From NCBI GenBank assembly GCA_023251095.1, contig JAHEZL010000008.1:1-64000 (forward strand): 64,000 nucleotides of DNA, given 5' to 3'. A program made the position numbers and the translations under genes. Under the pieces are notes generated by a model. That model was not told the DNA's origin, did not search any database, and saw only the letters and a program-made list of their open reading frames with translations. This document shows, one piece after another, positions 27,001 to 36,116 of this stretch. The DNA is from Flavobacteriales bacterium (lineage in GTDB: Bacteria; Bacteroidota; Bacteroidia; Flavobacteriales_C; GCA-002722245). Positions within the stretch are counted from its first letter, which is position 1. Every line of letters begins with the position of its first letter.

Positions 27001-28675
27001 GACTCAAAGTATGGCGCACTACATACGAACCTGCAATAGTATTGGTGTTAGCAGCACTGAAAGTAGTTCCTGTAATTGTTGCAGGAGTAGCACCTGCCGG
27101 AGCAGTTGTGATGGACCAGGTTCCCGGAGATGAGGTTCCGGTGAGCATCGTTGTTAAATCCAAAGTTGCGCCAACGCAAATCGGTCCGCCATTTTTTAAA
27201 GTAGTATCTAAACAGGTAACAGCACATGAAGTAACATCTATAAATATAGTATCATCTACGCTGCATTTGGTGAAAATAACCTGATGATGACCTACGCCTG
27301 CAGTAGTGGGATTGAATAAACCACTGGTGGCATTAATACAAGCGCCGCATGAAGAGGTGTAAACACTAGCTGGTGCTACGGTACTTTCAGCATCTAATCC
27401 GCTGCACAACCATTTTGTACTTAAGTCGACAGCTGCATCGCAGGTTTTCATTGCAGGTACTTCCTGAATATCCGGTTCTTCTTGAGGAGGAAGGAACATA
27501 TTAGGAAGGCCAAGAGAAGATTGTGTCCCTGCAATAGTTGAAAAAGTGAAAGGTCCACCAGCGTTTAAATTTCCAGTTACTTTTCCTAATAGGCCCGTTC
27601 CTGCAACACCTGCAGCAATGTACATGTTTCCGTCTGGACCAATTTCTATAGATGGATACACTCCCTGACTAACTCCTGCAATAAATTGTCGGGTAGTTTT
27701 AATAGTTGTTGTATTCCAGGAAGAAAGATCATAGAAGCCTATTTGCCCTGTGGCCGTACTGTAATATATTTTTGATCCATCAGGAGAAAAGTTAACATCG
27801 CAAGCTGCTTCGTTAGCTGCTACATCTGAAATGTTTCTTGCATTGCTAATGACACCCGTAGTGTTGTTGAAGTCGTATACAGAAACTTCCTTGTCACTAT
27901 TTCCTCCTGTAGCGTTAGAGTGAGCTTGCGCAAAGTGAGTTCCGTCATAAGAAAAAGCCAATCCCCCTCTTAATTCATTGCCTGAAAATGGTGTTGCAAC
28001 AGATGACACTACCGGGGTTGTCACCAGTCCGGTACATTTGAGAAGATAAGAATTATAATTAGCTGTTCCTGCTTCGTAGCAAGTGATCCAGATATCTACC
28101 CCATTGGAATGAAAAGTTGCTGCTACTCCTTCGCTGGTGTTATAAGTTCCAAGTCTTGTAGGGCCGGCAATTAAAGTGCCTGTAGTAGAAATTTTAAAAT
28201 AGTTGAATCCAAGATTAGCACCCATCCCAATAACGTCATCTGTTGTAAAAACATGATAAGTGGTGGGGTCAAGTGGGTGTCTTACTACAATAATTCCTTG
28301 TACAGCACTACCTGTAGCACCTGCTCCGCCCTCATTACCTTCAAGTAATCCGGAGTATTTTAGAGTAGTTCCGGCACCACTGCCAGTCCATATTCTACGT
28401 CCATTAGTATAAAATAAAAGATTGCCTTTGTCGTCGCTAACAGTAGAAGATCCTTCATAGGTGGTAACCGCAACACCAGTACCTGCATTTCCTACAACTG
28501 TGATTGCACCAGTCGACATATTTCTGATTTGTCCAGTCCAGTCATTAGAGGGAGCCATCAACCAATTACGATGCGATGGCCATTGGTATGGTAGTTTGCT
28601 CGTGGTTGCACACGATTGGGAATAAGAGATTGAGTACAATAATCCCAATAAGGTTATAAGTAGTAATCTTTTCAT
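24056..28675 (-). CDS. Large secreted repeat protein with gliding-motility-associated (T9SS type B) C-terminus
   Basis: 1539 residues with a signal peptide (KRLLLITLLGLLYSISYSQS). Residues about 20-400 read as a beta-propeller-like region (SPDGSKIYYST, IGPDGNMYIAAG). Next come Ig/PKD-like modules, with six tandem 71-residue repeats beginning at about residue 579 (TVTFTTTDVCEG ... NQKVNPKP). Several cysteine-poor Ig-like units follow. The C-terminus (IYAPTAFTPNNDGTNDKFYVKG, FNRWGEVIFHSKD, VYVWKINY) is the CHU_C/type B sorting domain, so it is exported by the type IX system and held on or released from the surface. It is probably an adhesin. Confidence 0.92.
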   Translation of the reverse strand: MKRLLLITLLGLLYSISYSQSCATTSKLPYQWPSHRNWLMAPSNDWTGQIRNMSTGAITVVGNAGTGVAVTTYEGSSTVSDDKGNLLFYTNGRRIWTGSGAGTTLKYSGLLEGNEGGAGATGSAVQGIIVVRHPLDPTTYHVFTTDDVIGMGANLGFNYFKISTTGTLIAGPTRLGTYNTSEGVAATFHSNGVDIWITCYEAGTANYNSYLLKCTGLVTTPVVSSVATPFSGNELRGGLAFSYDGTHFAQAHSNATGGNSDKEVSVYDFNNTTGVISNARNISDVAANEAACDVNFSPDGSKIYYSTATGQIGFYDLSSWNTTTIKTTRQFIAGVSQGVYPSIEIGPDGNMYIAAGVAGTGLLGKVTGNLNAGGPFTFSTIAGTQSSLGLPNMFLPPQEEPDIQEVPAMKTCDAAVDLSTKWLCSGLDAESTVAPASVYTSSCGACINATSGLFNPTTAGVGHHQVIFTKCSVDDTIFIDVTSCAVTCLDTTLKNGGPICVGATLDLTTMLTGTSSPGTWSITTAPAGATPATITGTTFSAANTNTIAGSYVVRHTLSPAPADPSCPKYSERTIIVNAKPTLTFTTTDVCEGAATITFNGSPANGTYSGTGITGATFNPTTAGTTAVTYTYTDGNGCINSAAANQKVNPKPTVTFTTTDVCEGAANITFNGSPASGVYSGTGITGATFTPSAAGTTAVTYTYTDGNGCVNSATANQKVNPKPTVTFTTTDVCEGTSTITFNGSPTNGVYSGTGITGATFNPSTAGTTAVTYTYTDGNGCINSAAANQKVNPKPTVTFTTTDVCEGAANITFNGSPASGVYSGTGITGATFTPSAAGTTAVTYTYTDGNGCVNSATANQKVNPKPTVTFTTTDVCEGTSTITFNGSPTNGVYSGTGITGATFNPSTAGTTAVTYTYTDGNGCINSAAANQKVNPKPTVTFSTTDACAGDAAITFNGNPANGTYSGTGITGATFNPTTAGTTAVTYTYTDGNGCINSAAANQKVNPKPTVNLGLDKTICPGGTTSLDAGNAGATFAWTGPSNYTSSSNPITVSNGGSYTVVVTNSFSCTASDIINVNVNANLTINLGNDTAICQGQSMTFTANYSGTGVTYAWTGPNGYTNSINPVNVSDAGSYHVHVVDPMGCQGDDDVVLTVNALPTPSVTNGQVCQGQSYSFNAGNYTSYSWTGPNGFTSTSNPISVNTGGTYNVSVKDANNCSNTTSATLTINVNPTVNLGLDYTGCGGTSATFDAANTGSTYLWSDASTGQTISVTTDGVYSVIISSANNCKGYDTVQATFIPVPTLEIGADVNLCAGESKVITAVVNPSSSIVTWGNSSTNTLSYTASTGGMVYANANNGGICSAKDSLEVFIHDAPKVTGIKDTTVCFLSVHELTIDAGPSATQYNWSDGQSGQSITITKDGRYTVDLISTYGCKSTDAVTISEDCPSSIYAPTAFTPNNDGTNDKFYVKGENIYDFELFIFNRWGEVIFHSKDMNEGWNGKKYNDMHDAQVDVYVWKINYKYWSDWKNKGKIREEVGRVTLIK
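25661..26938 (-). repeat. Six tandem 213-bp repeats inside the secreted protein gene
   Basis: A landmark (TTTAGGATTC or its variant) recurs at 25661, 25874, 26087, 26300, 26513, 26726 and, degenerate, 26939, always 213 bases apart. Each unit encodes 71 residues. In coding order, units 4 and 5 encode the same residues as units 2 and 3. At the DNA level 25874-26086 and 26300-26512 appear identical, and 26087-26299 and 26513-26725 differ at about five positions. This points to a recent duplication of a two-unit, 426-bp block. Confidence 0.92.
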
Positions 28676-28790
28676 AAATTGCCGTTAGTAGTATTCTATT
28701 GACCCCTCGTCTAAATATACAACAAATTCGTCAGATAAAACGTTACATTAAAAACATTTTTTTTTGAAAATTACGACTAATCCCGTAGGG

Positions 28791-30377
28791 CTATACGTCG
28801 AATTCCGAGGTGAAATGGAAGAGGATATCCGGGTATTTTTCTTTGGAAATATCAATGGAATAGGCAGAATCCGCCAGAAAAACATCTTTACCGTCTTTAT
28901 CCCTCGCCATATAAGGCGCTTTTCTCATTTTGAAATCAATGAGTTGTTCTTTATTGGTGCTGGAGATCCAGCAGGCTTTATGTAATTGCAGAGGTTCGTA
29001 TGCACAGAGAGCACCATATTCATGTTCCAAACGGTATTGAATCACCTCAAATTGCAGCTGACCAACGGTACCAATGATTTTACGGTTGTTTTGTACGCGG
29101 ATAAATAATTGAGCAACGCCTTCGTCCATCAATTGATCAATACCTTTGGCTAATTGCTTGGCTTTCATCGGATCGGCATTTTCAATGTACTGGAACAATT
29201 CGGGAGAGAAGCTCGGAATACCTTTGAAATCCAGTTTTTCTCCTTCTGTAAGGGCATCACCTATTTTAAAATTACCACTGTCGTATAAACCAACGATATC
29301 TCCGGGGAAAGCATCATCAATCACTTCCTTCTTTTGTGCCATGAACGAAGTAGGGTTAGAGAATTTCAATTGTTTGTTCAATCGAACATGGTAGTAATTG
29401 GTATTTCTTTGAAATTGTCCCGAGCAAATTTTAACAAAGGCAATCCTGTCGCGGTGCTTAGGATCCATGTTGGCGTGGATCTTAAAGATGAAGCCTGTAA
29501 ATTTTTCTTCAAAAGGATTGATTACCCTTTGTTCTGTAGCTTTTGGTTTAGGTGTTGGTGCTATTCTTATAAAGCAATCGAGCAACTCTTTAATTCCGAA
29601 ATTATTCAAAGCACTACCAAACATTACAGGAGAAATTTCTCCGGATAAATAAGTCTCAACATTGAATTCAGGGTAAACGCCATTGATCAGGTCGAGGTCG
29701 TCCCGTAAGAGCATTGCCGGTTCTTCGCCTATATTTTTATCCAGTTCTTCTGAATCGAGATCATTAATCTCAACACTTTCTTTGGCGATTTTTTGTTTGT
29801 CGGCTTCAAAAATATTGAGTTTTTTCTCGAAGATATTGTACACGCCTTTTAACTGTTGTCCCATACCGATCGGCCAGCTCAGCGGGTGAACCTTAACGTT
29901 TAATTTTTTTTCAATTTCATCTAAAAGATCGAAGGCATCTTTCCCGGGACGGTCGATTTTATTAATAAAAATCAACATCGGAGTAGCGCGCATTTTGCAA
30001 ACTTCTACCAGTTTTTCGGTTTGAGGCTCAACCCCTTTGGCAACGTCAACTACTACAATCACGCTATCCACGGCCGTGAGCGTGCGGTAAGTATCTTCTG
30101 CGAAGTCTTTATGACCGGGAGTATCTAGGATATTTATTTTTACGCCTGAATATTCAAAACCCATTACCGATGTAGCAACAGAGATACCTCTTTGCTTTTC
30201 AATTTCCATCCAGTCGGAAGTAGCCGTTTTTTTAATTTTATTTGATTTAACAGCTCCTGCTGTTTGAATGGCCCCACCAAATAACAATAATTTCTCGGTC
30301 AATGTGGTTTTCCCCGCATCGGGGTGACTGATAATGGCGAATGTTCTGCGCTTTTCAATTTCTTCTTTAATGCTCAT
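28791..30377 (-). CDS. prfC: Peptide chain release factor 3
   Basis: A translational GTPase that recycles class I release factors. It has 528 residues, the usual length. The P-loop is SHPDAGKTT (about 18-26). DTPGHKDF is G3, and [16 protein letters not shown] includes G4. The C-terminal domains contain [18 protein letters not shown], typical of RF3 rather than EF-G. A perfect -7 box ends five bases before the ATG, which suggests a leaderless transcript. It is transcribed alone. Confidence 0.96.
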   Translation of the reverse strand: MSIKEEIEKRRTFAIISHPDAGKTTLTEKLLLFGGAIQTAGAVKSNKIKKTATSDWMEIEKQRGISVATSVMGFEYSGVKINILDTPGHKDFAEDTYRTLTAVDSVIVVVDVAKGVEPQTEKLVEVCKMRATPMLIFINKIDRPGKDAFDLLDEIEKKLNVKVHPLSWPIGMGQQLKGVYNIFEKKLNIFEADKQKIAKESVEINDLDSEELDKNIGEEPAMLLRDDLDLINGVYPEFNVETYLSGEISPVMFGSALNNFGIKELLDCFIRIAPTPKPKATEQRVINPFEEKFTGFIFKIHANMDPKHRDRIAFVKICSGQFQRNTNYYHVRLNKQLKFSNPTSFMAQKKEVIDDAFPGDIVGLYDSGNFKIGDALTEGEKLDFKGIPSFSPELFQYIENADPMKAKQLAKGIDQLMDEGVAQLFIRVQNNRKIIGTVGQLQFEVIQYRLEHEYGALCAYEPLQLHKACWISSTNKEQLIDFKMRKAPYMARDKDGKDVFLADSAYSIDISKEKYPDILFHFTSEFDV

Positions 30378-30382
30378 GGGTG

Positions 30383-30390
30383 CAAATATA
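30383..30390 (-). promoter_or_regulatory. -7 box of prfC, possibly leaderless
   Basis: TATATTTG on the minus strand, followed by CACCC and then the ATG at 30377. No TTG was seen at the usual -33 distance. Confidence 0.55.
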
Positions 30391-30463
30391 GGTTACACAG
30401 ATGAGTTCATCATTCATAGTTTAGCACGAAATTTGATTTTTACCATAATTGAGTAAATATTTT

Positions 30464-30493
30464 TTGTAAACCCAAGCTTAGGGGTTATATTTG
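30464..30493 (+). promoter_or_regulatory. Promoter of the SPOR-domain gene
   Basis: TTG at 30464-30466, 19 bases, then TATATTTG at 30486-30493, a perfect consensus. Transcription should begin near 30498-30500. This argues for the ATG at 30523 rather than a TTG at 30505. Confidence 0.7.
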
Positions 30494-30522
30494 AGGTTCC
30501 CCTATTGCTAAAATGTAAAACT

Positions 30523-31257
30523 ATGATGCGATTATTTTTTTCTTTATTAATGCTTGTTGGATTTAACTCTGTGGTCTTTTCAGCAAGTGTCACTTCCTGC
30601 AAACGAACATTTTCTTCTTATCAGTTAACTGAAGGAGGAGAAATTGTAGTGACAGTTGAAATTAATAAGGGATCGGCAACAGGGATTGCTAAATTGGTGG
30701 AAGACATCCCTTTCGGTTTAAAGGCTTTTGAAGGAGAGAGTGTTGGTGGTGTTTTTTCTTTTGAGCAACAAAAATTAAAAATTGTTTGGCTGGATATTCC
30801 GGCAAAACAAATTTTTACTGTAAGCTATAAGTTGAAGCCAACCGGTGAATTGGGTAAAGATTATCATATCGTTGGAAGATTTTTATATGTTGTTGCCGAC
30901 AAAAGAGAAGAGTTTGTTTTACCCGATGCATTATTGTTTGGTAAAGCTTCTACTGCTGTGGCCGTTGAAAATGTAAATGGAGTTTCTGATAAAAAAGATA
31001 CAGCAGCACCGGATGAAAGCACACAAAACTATACTTACAAAGTTCAGCTGGGCGCTTACAGTGTTAAAAAAGACGATGCTCTTTTTAACGGCTTACAGGA
31101 CATTACAGTTGAACAAGGAAATGGTGTGTACAGATATTTTACAGGATCTTTTAATTCAAAAGAAGAAGCGTTAAAAAGAGCGCAGGAGGCTAAAGACAAA
31201 GGATTTCCCGGTGCCCATATAAAACCATTTAAAGATGGTAAGATGGTATTGAATTAA
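30523..31257 (+). CDS. Exported protein with SPOR-like C-terminal domain
   Basis: 244 residues with a signal peptide (RLFFSLLMLVGFNSVVFSA). Residues about 20-130 form a beta-rich domain (YQLTEGGEIVVTVEINKG, KLVEDIPFGLKAFEGE). The C-terminus (YKVQLGAYSVKKDD, YRYFTGSFNSKEEALKRAQEAKDKGFPGAHIKPFKDGK) is a SPOR-type domain. Such domains bind denuded peptidoglycan or occur in Bacteroidota envelope proteins. It is probably periplasmic. ATG 30523 is chosen by the promoter position. It is followed by a hairpin and then arfB. Confidence 0.82.
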   Translation: MMRLFFSLLMLVGFNSVVFSASVTSCKRTFSSYQLTEGGEIVVTVEINKGSATGIAKLVEDIPFGLKAFEGESVGGVFSFEQQKLKIVWLDIPAKQIFTVSYKLKPTGELGKDYHIVGRFLYVVADKREEFVLPDALLFGKASTAVAVENVNGVSDKKDTAAPDESTQNYTYKVQLGAYSVKKDDALFNGLQDITVEQGNGVYRYFTGSFNSKEEALKRAQEAKDKGFPGAHIKPFKDGKMVLN

Positions 31258-31277
31258 AAAACAAAAAGTATTCGGAG

Positions 31278-31310
31278 AGCTACATTGTTGAATAAACGGT
31301 GTAGCTTTCT
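31278..31310 (+). terminator. Probable terminator
   Basis: AGCTACA at 31278-31284 pairs with TGTAGCT at 31300-31306 across a 15-nt loop, followed by a T-rich stretch. The stem is short, so this is a moderate call. Confidence 0.45.
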
Positions 31311-31330
31311 TCTTTTAGGAAGAAGGGCTT

Positions 31331-31723
31331 ATGCAAGGAATTGAAACGGAAATAAAATTTAAAACTTCGCGCAGTGGTGGCAAGGGCGGACAAAATGTGA
31401 ACAAGGTGGAAACCAAAGTTCAACTGCTGTTTGATGTCAATAACAGTTCTTTTTTAAATGAGGAACAGAAACAGTTGATTCATCATAAAGCTAAAAACCG
31501 CATCAATGAAGAAGGTATTTTAATTGTGAGTGAAGAGAGTGCCCGGTCGCAATTGACCAATAAAGAATTAGTAGTAAAGAAATTTTTGGCATTGATTGCG
31601 CAGTGTTTGATTAAACCGAAAGCAAGAAGAAAAACGAAACCGTCGAGATCTGTCAAAGAAAAGAGATTAAGCAACAAGAAAAATCGAAGTGAGATTAAGA
31701 AATTGAGAAATAAGTTTGATTGA
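31331..31723 (+). CDS. arfB: Alternative ribosome-rescue factor, peptidyl-tRNA hydrolase
   Basis: 130 residues. It releases peptides from stalled ribosomes. The GGQ motif is at G19-G20-Q21 in SRSGGKGGQNVNKVETKV. The C-terminal tail is strongly basic (KPKARRKTKPSRSVKEKRLSNKK), as needed to enter the empty mRNA channel. The length fits ArfB (YaeJ) rather than a full release factor. It sits alone, convergent with the secreted protein at 31745. Confidence 0.93.
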   Translation: MQGIETEIKFKTSRSGGKGGQNVNKVETKVQLLFDVNNSSFLNEEQKQLIHHKAKNRINEEGILIVSEESARSQLTNKELVVKKFLALIAQCLIKPKARRKTKPSRSVKEKRLSNKKNRSEIKKLRNKFD

Positions 31724-31744
31724 CTTCCTATCGCCCTATTCGTT

Positions 31745-34513
31745 TTATCTATGAATAATAATTTTTCCTGTTTCATTGTTGTTGCTTTTGTAAAAGTAAA
31801 TTCCATTGGGAAGTTCGTCTGCAGTAATTTCTTTTCCGATTTCCTGTCCGTTACAATCAAAATAAATTTTTTCTCTGCTTGAAATTTTGGACGGTATAAA
31901 AACCTCAATGGCGGTGTAGTCAAGGAAAGAATTGTAATCAGCACTTTTTATTCTGAAGTATGTTATTGCTTCAGGTAACGATAGATCATATCGGTATCGA
32001 TTAACATAATCACAATTTCCACAGGCATCTATTGAGGCAATGTCTTTAAAATTTATCCCGTCTTCGGATGCTTGAATGATAAATGAATTTGTGTTTTTTT
32101 CTGAAGCGGTTTCCCAAAACAAAGAGAGGGTGTTTTCATTTTTTTTAATGTTAAAACGCAGCCATTTCACAGGAAGAGGATTTTCATGGGCAATGAAGCT
32201 CCAGGTAGAAAAAGAAGAAATATTGCTTGCGGAAATACAGTTGGCAAGGGTGTCCAGAGTGCCGCTAACTTTTTGCCAGTTGGAACTTCCATCTTCTGAT
32301 TTCCATAATTCTAATTTTGATTTTTCGCCACCATGTATTTCGTTGGCCAGGAATTGAAAAACAACATTTACATTCAGATTACTTTTGATACTTGGCGTAA
32401 TTTCATATACTCTGTTGATGGATGAAAATCCGTTGATCGTTACGCTTTGATAGGATCGTGAGATATTTGTTGCACCAAGATTGGTAAAGGGTTCAAAGAT
32501 CAATCCTAAATTCCCCGTTGAATCACGTATTCCTGCGCTTATGGTTTTAGTGATTTGTATTTTTCCGCTGTTTCCGAAAATGTAATTCTTATTATTCTCT
32601 CCGTTGATTTTTGCGGCGGAGGCCAATTGAATATTGTTTTCTCCGATGTTTATTTTTCCTGAATAAACGTTCAGGGAGTGATTGACAGAAACTACTGCAT
32701 TGAAAAAACAAGTTGTATTTTTTTTCTGCATACTCAAATCGTAAAAAATAGTGGTGCCGTTAAGATTTTGATTTTTCAGAGAATCGGAAAAAACGACTTC
32801 ACTTTTTCCTGCGCTGAAAGTTCCCGCATTGCTCCAATTTCCGCTGATGTTAATGCTTGCTGCAGATTTCATAAAGACTTTCCCCGAAGGATTAATGATG
32901 AAATTTTTAAATGTTTTGCTTTGTTTGGTGGAAGTGAAATTAAGTACATCTTCAACTACAATACTGTCATTGATCAGTACTGTTTCATTGCCCATTTCAA
33001 GAGTTCCTTTTTGGAGGCGTAAATTTTTAGCAACTTCTAAAATATGGTCGTTGCCTTTCAACACGGCTTTGCCTGAATTTTTGTTGATGTTAAGATAATA
33101 GTAAGTTCCTACCTTGATGGTTTGATCAATGTTTCCGTTGTAAATGACAGTGCTTTTGCCGGGATAAAAAATACCATTGTTGTTGCCGTTTCCCTTGAAA
33201 TAAAAAAGGCCTTCATTCATTTTTAAATTGCCAACGCCCTCCCAATCTCCATCTATCTTAAGCAAGCAATGGTTGCATTGTAAAGTCAGGGAACTTTCTT
33301 CGAGCGTAAGATTTCCTTTTACATTTAATTGATCGTTATTGATTGATTTTATGCTTTGCGCCACACTTCCGTCGTCAATATTTAAATTGCCATAAACTAC
33401 AGCAGATTCAATAATTTCATCGCCCATGGCCATGTATCTCACAGTAGAGGATTTGTGTAAATTAACAGAGGTGAATTCTTTTGGGAAGCCTGGTGAAAAT
33501 TTATTTTCATTGTTCCCGATCCACAGTGTTGCCAGAGAATCCATTTGCAATAACGCACTTCCTGTTGCAGCAATTTTAAAGGTGTCGCTTTTTAAAACAC
33601 AGGTACTTTTTATTTTCATGGATTGATGAACCAGCAAAGGATTGAGTAGTCTTTTGTTTCCCTTTTCCAGTTCAATGTTTTCATAAAATCCGTTGGTCGG
33701 CTTAAAAATAATTTGCTCAGAAGTATCATTGTAAATCACCGTATTTCCGACTGATGAAGCATTGAATTCATTGACATGAAAGGTTAAAGGAGAAAGTGAA
33801 AGTTGTAGTTTTCCTTCGTTAATAATATTGGGATTTCCATTGATGGAGTGGGTGATTTCAACAACGCCTTTATTTGTCAATACACCACTGCTTTCTATAT
33901 GCGAAATAGAAATTAAGGAATCGCCGCTCAAAATATTATTTCCCGAAAAATGATAGGTGCATCCCGAACCTGCGCATGCTTTGAAGCTGCCGTTATTGCA
34001 TATGTTACCAACAATTACAGGATCATCGTTGGTGTTGTTGTGCCATTTTCCGGAAGAAAGAATATTGATGTTTTTAAATTTTTTTGTTCCGCTTTCCGAG
34101 ATGAAAAGCAGTTCTCCTTTTATAGTACAAGTGTTTTTGCTGTTGAGGTTTAAATTAGCAATGGTACACGTTCCGTCATTGATAGTTAAAACAGAATCAA
34201 TATTTATGCTGCCCATAAAAAAACTACTGAAGAGTATGGAGTTGTTGTGCAACAAGAGATGTTTACTTTGCAGGGATTTTGTGTTGGTCCATTTCAAAGA
34301 ACCAAAAACTTCCATGAAAAACACTTGTGCTGAATCTTTATTCATGATGATTTCATGGCCTGAATTCACTACAACAGAATCTGAATTTAGCGGAATACTT
34401 CCCGAATTCCAGGTTGTGTTAGAGTTCCAGTTTCCTGATTGAACAGAATAAATGATGTTGCCGAAAATGAGTCCATGGCAAAGCATGGCGACTGCAATGA
34501 ATAAATTTTTCAC
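31745..34513 (-). CDS. Large secreted protein with probable T9SS sorting tail
   Basis: 922 residues with a signal peptide (KNLFIAVAMLCHGLIFGN). The mature part starts IIYSVQSGNWNSNTTWNSGSIP, a common opening of Bacteroidota surface proteins. It continues as many short beta strands that look like a beta-helix or repeated sandwich. Near the C-terminus NPLPVKWLRFNIKKNENTLSLFWETASEKNTNSF precedes the tail. The last residues (ADELPNGIYFYKSNNNETGKIIIHR) resemble a type A sorting signal. It is probably a cell-surface or secreted adhesin; no enzyme motif is visible. Confidence 0.82.
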   Translation of the reverse strand: MKNLFIAVAMLCHGLIFGNIIYSVQSGNWNSNTTWNSGSIPLNSDSVVVNSGHEIIMNKDSAQVFFMEVFGSLKWTNTKSLQSKHLLLHNNSILFSSFFMGSINIDSVLTINDGTCTIANLNLNSKNTCTIKGELLFISESGTKKFKNINILSSGKWHNNTNDDPVIVGNICNNGSFKACAGSGCTYHFSGNNILSGDSLISISHIESSGVLTNKGVVEITHSINGNPNIINEGKLQLSLSPLTFHVNEFNASSVGNTVIYNDTSEQIIFKPTNGFYENIELEKGNKRLLNPLLVHQSMKIKSTCVLKSDTFKIAATGSALLQMDSLATLWIGNNENKFSPGFPKEFTSVNLHKSSTVRYMAMGDEIIESAVVYGNLNIDDGSVAQSIKSINNDQLNVKGNLTLEESSLTLQCNHCLLKIDGDWEGVGNLKMNEGLFYFKGNGNNNGIFYPGKSTVIYNGNIDQTIKVGTYYYLNINKNSGKAVLKGNDHILEVAKNLRLQKGTLEMGNETVLINDSIVVEDVLNFTSTKQSKTFKNFIINPSGKVFMKSAASINISGNWSNAGTFSAGKSEVVFSDSLKNQNLNGTTIFYDLSMQKKNTTCFFNAVVSVNHSLNVYSGKINIGENNIQLASAAKINGENNKNYIFGNSGKIQITKTISAGIRDSTGNLGLIFEPFTNLGATNISRSYQSVTINGFSSINRVYEITPSIKSNLNVNVVFQFLANEIHGGEKSKLELWKSEDGSSNWQKVSGTLDTLANCISASNISSFSTWSFIAHENPLPVKWLRFNIKKNENTLSLFWETASEKNTNSFIIQASEDGINFKDIASIDACGNCDYVNRYRYDLSLPEAITYFRIKSADYNSFLDYTAIEVFIPSKISSREKIYFDCNGQEIGKEITADELPNGIYFYKSNNNETGKIIIHR

Positions 34514-34620
34514 GATGTATTATTATTTAATTAGGCCCGGCTAAACTAAATAATGAGGAAGAAAATTCAGGGAAGAGTTGTTCACTTTTTGTTCACTAAA
34601 AACACAAAGTAATTTTTGTT

Positions 34621-36114
34621 TTAGTCTTTTTTTACAAATTTTAAAGTAGAAAAAGTGTTGTCGGGAGCGGTCAATCGGATAATATAATTTCCTGCTGTAA
34701 AATCGGTTAGAGAAAGATTAAATCTGTTTTCTCCTATCATCGACGGAACGTGTGCAAAATACAAGGCGTTTCCGTTCATATCGAGAATTTGTAGTTTATA
34801 CAATCCGCCTTTGTCCGAATTAAAATACAGGGTAGTAAGGTCATTTGAAGGATTGGGATAGAGTTCTGAAATTAGATTAAAATCGCTGGTGAAATTTATG
34901 GCTACTATTTTTGATTCCTGTTTCGCTCCGTCTTTGTCGAATTCTTGTAATTTATAGTAGTTGATTCCTTTTTTAGGAGCAGCATCGTTTAAATCATATT
35001 CCACAATACTATTACTTGTTCCGGCAGCATTCACCTTTCCTATACTGGTAAATATATTTCCATCATTTGATTTCAGAATATCGAAATAATCACTGTTTAT
35101 TTCAGATGCCGTTGACCATTTTACCAATACTTTTTCATTTTCCTTATTGGCTGAGAAATCAAGTAATTCAACCGGTAAACCATTGTCAACAGAGGCAGTG
35201 GTGGCCAGAGTAAATTTATCCACACCACTCCAGGAGGTCCATGTGTCGGTATCAATACTTCCTGCGGCAGGTACGCCCAGCAAGTTGTTTTGTCCCGATC
35301 TGGTCCATGTTGGAACAGTGTTGTAATAAGCAGTATTTAAAGAAACCAAAACAGTAACACCGCTTGCTGCATCCCAGGTGAGGGTAACAACTCCGTTGGC
35401 AGTTCCGCTGGTTCTGGCTAGGGTCCAGTATTCAGCGGTAGAAACATGGACTATTGTTCCGTCATTAATATGTGCAAAAGGGTGTTTGGAGAAAAAATAT
35501 TGGCCTTGCCAAACTGTGGCTGCATTGGTAGTAGGAGTGATAGAAGCCGGACGGTATTTTGTGCCATTGCCAATCGGAAAAGTGAATTTTGTTGTAGCAG
35601 CTGTTGTTTTGTTCATGGGGCCGTTCACGTGATTTCCATTGGCTGCACCGGTTGCTGTGGCGGGAGCAGTTAAATTTAAAATGTTTACAGCATCGGTTAC
35701 CAAATCACCACTGCTGAAATTTAAATTGTTAGTTACTGTTGCTGCTCTTGTAAGAGTAACATCGCCACTGGTATTGCTTATTTTCAGGTTGTATAAATTA
35801 TCGCCGCCAAAATCGGCATTTTGGGCTACTGATCCCACAAAGGCAATGGTTCCTACTCCCGCAGTAAGCACCCCTGTGGCGCTATTGGTAAAGTCTCCCC
35901 CAACTTCTAACAGGCTGGATGAAACACCGTCGAATTGCAATGTGGCTCCGGCTTCATTGCTAATGCTTTTATTGCAATGAACAGTGAAATTGGGGCCAAT
36001 GTAAAGAGTATAAGTTGTACCAAGATTGGTCATTGAAGATTGCGCATTCAGGGAAATCATGAATAAATGAAGTCCCGCTATGAGGAAATAATATTTCAAA
36101 TATATTTTTGCCAT
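34621..36114 (-). CDS. Secreted protein with T9SS type A sorting domain
   Basis: 497 residues with a signal peptide (about 1-25, ending LNAQ). The central part is beta-rich with many Thr, Ala and Asn. PVELLDFSANKENEKVLVKWSTASEINSDYFDI precedes a C-terminal sorting domain of the expected form (LYPNPSNDLTTLYFN, LQILDMNGNALY, AGNYIIRLTAPDN, LKFVKKD). It should be exported by the type IX secretion system. Two bases separate it from the upstream gene at 36117, so they form one transcript. Confidence 0.88.
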   Translation of the reverse strand: MAKIYLKYYFLIAGLHLFMISLNAQSSMTNLGTTYTLYIGPNFTVHCNKSISNEAGATLQFDGVSSSLLEVGGDFTNSATGVLTAGVGTIAFVGSVAQNADFGGDNLYNLKISNTSGDVTLTRAATVTNNLNFSSGDLVTDAVNILNLTAPATATGAANGNHVNGPMNKTTAATTKFTFPIGNGTKYRPASITPTTNAATVWQGQYFFSKHPFAHINDGTIVHVSTAEYWTLARTSGTANGVVTLTWDAASGVTVLVSLNTAYYNTVPTWTRSGQNNLLGVPAAGSIDTDTWTSWSGVDKFTLATTASVDNGLPVELLDFSANKENEKVLVKWSTASEINSDYFDILKSNDGNIFTSIGKVNAAGTSNSIVEYDLNDAAPKKGINYYKLQEFDKDGAKQESKIVAINFTSDFNLISELYPNPSNDLTTLYFNSDKGGLYKLQILDMNGNALYFAHVPSMIGENRFNLSLTDFTAGNYIIRLTAPDNTFSTLKFVKKD

Positions 36115-36116
36115 TC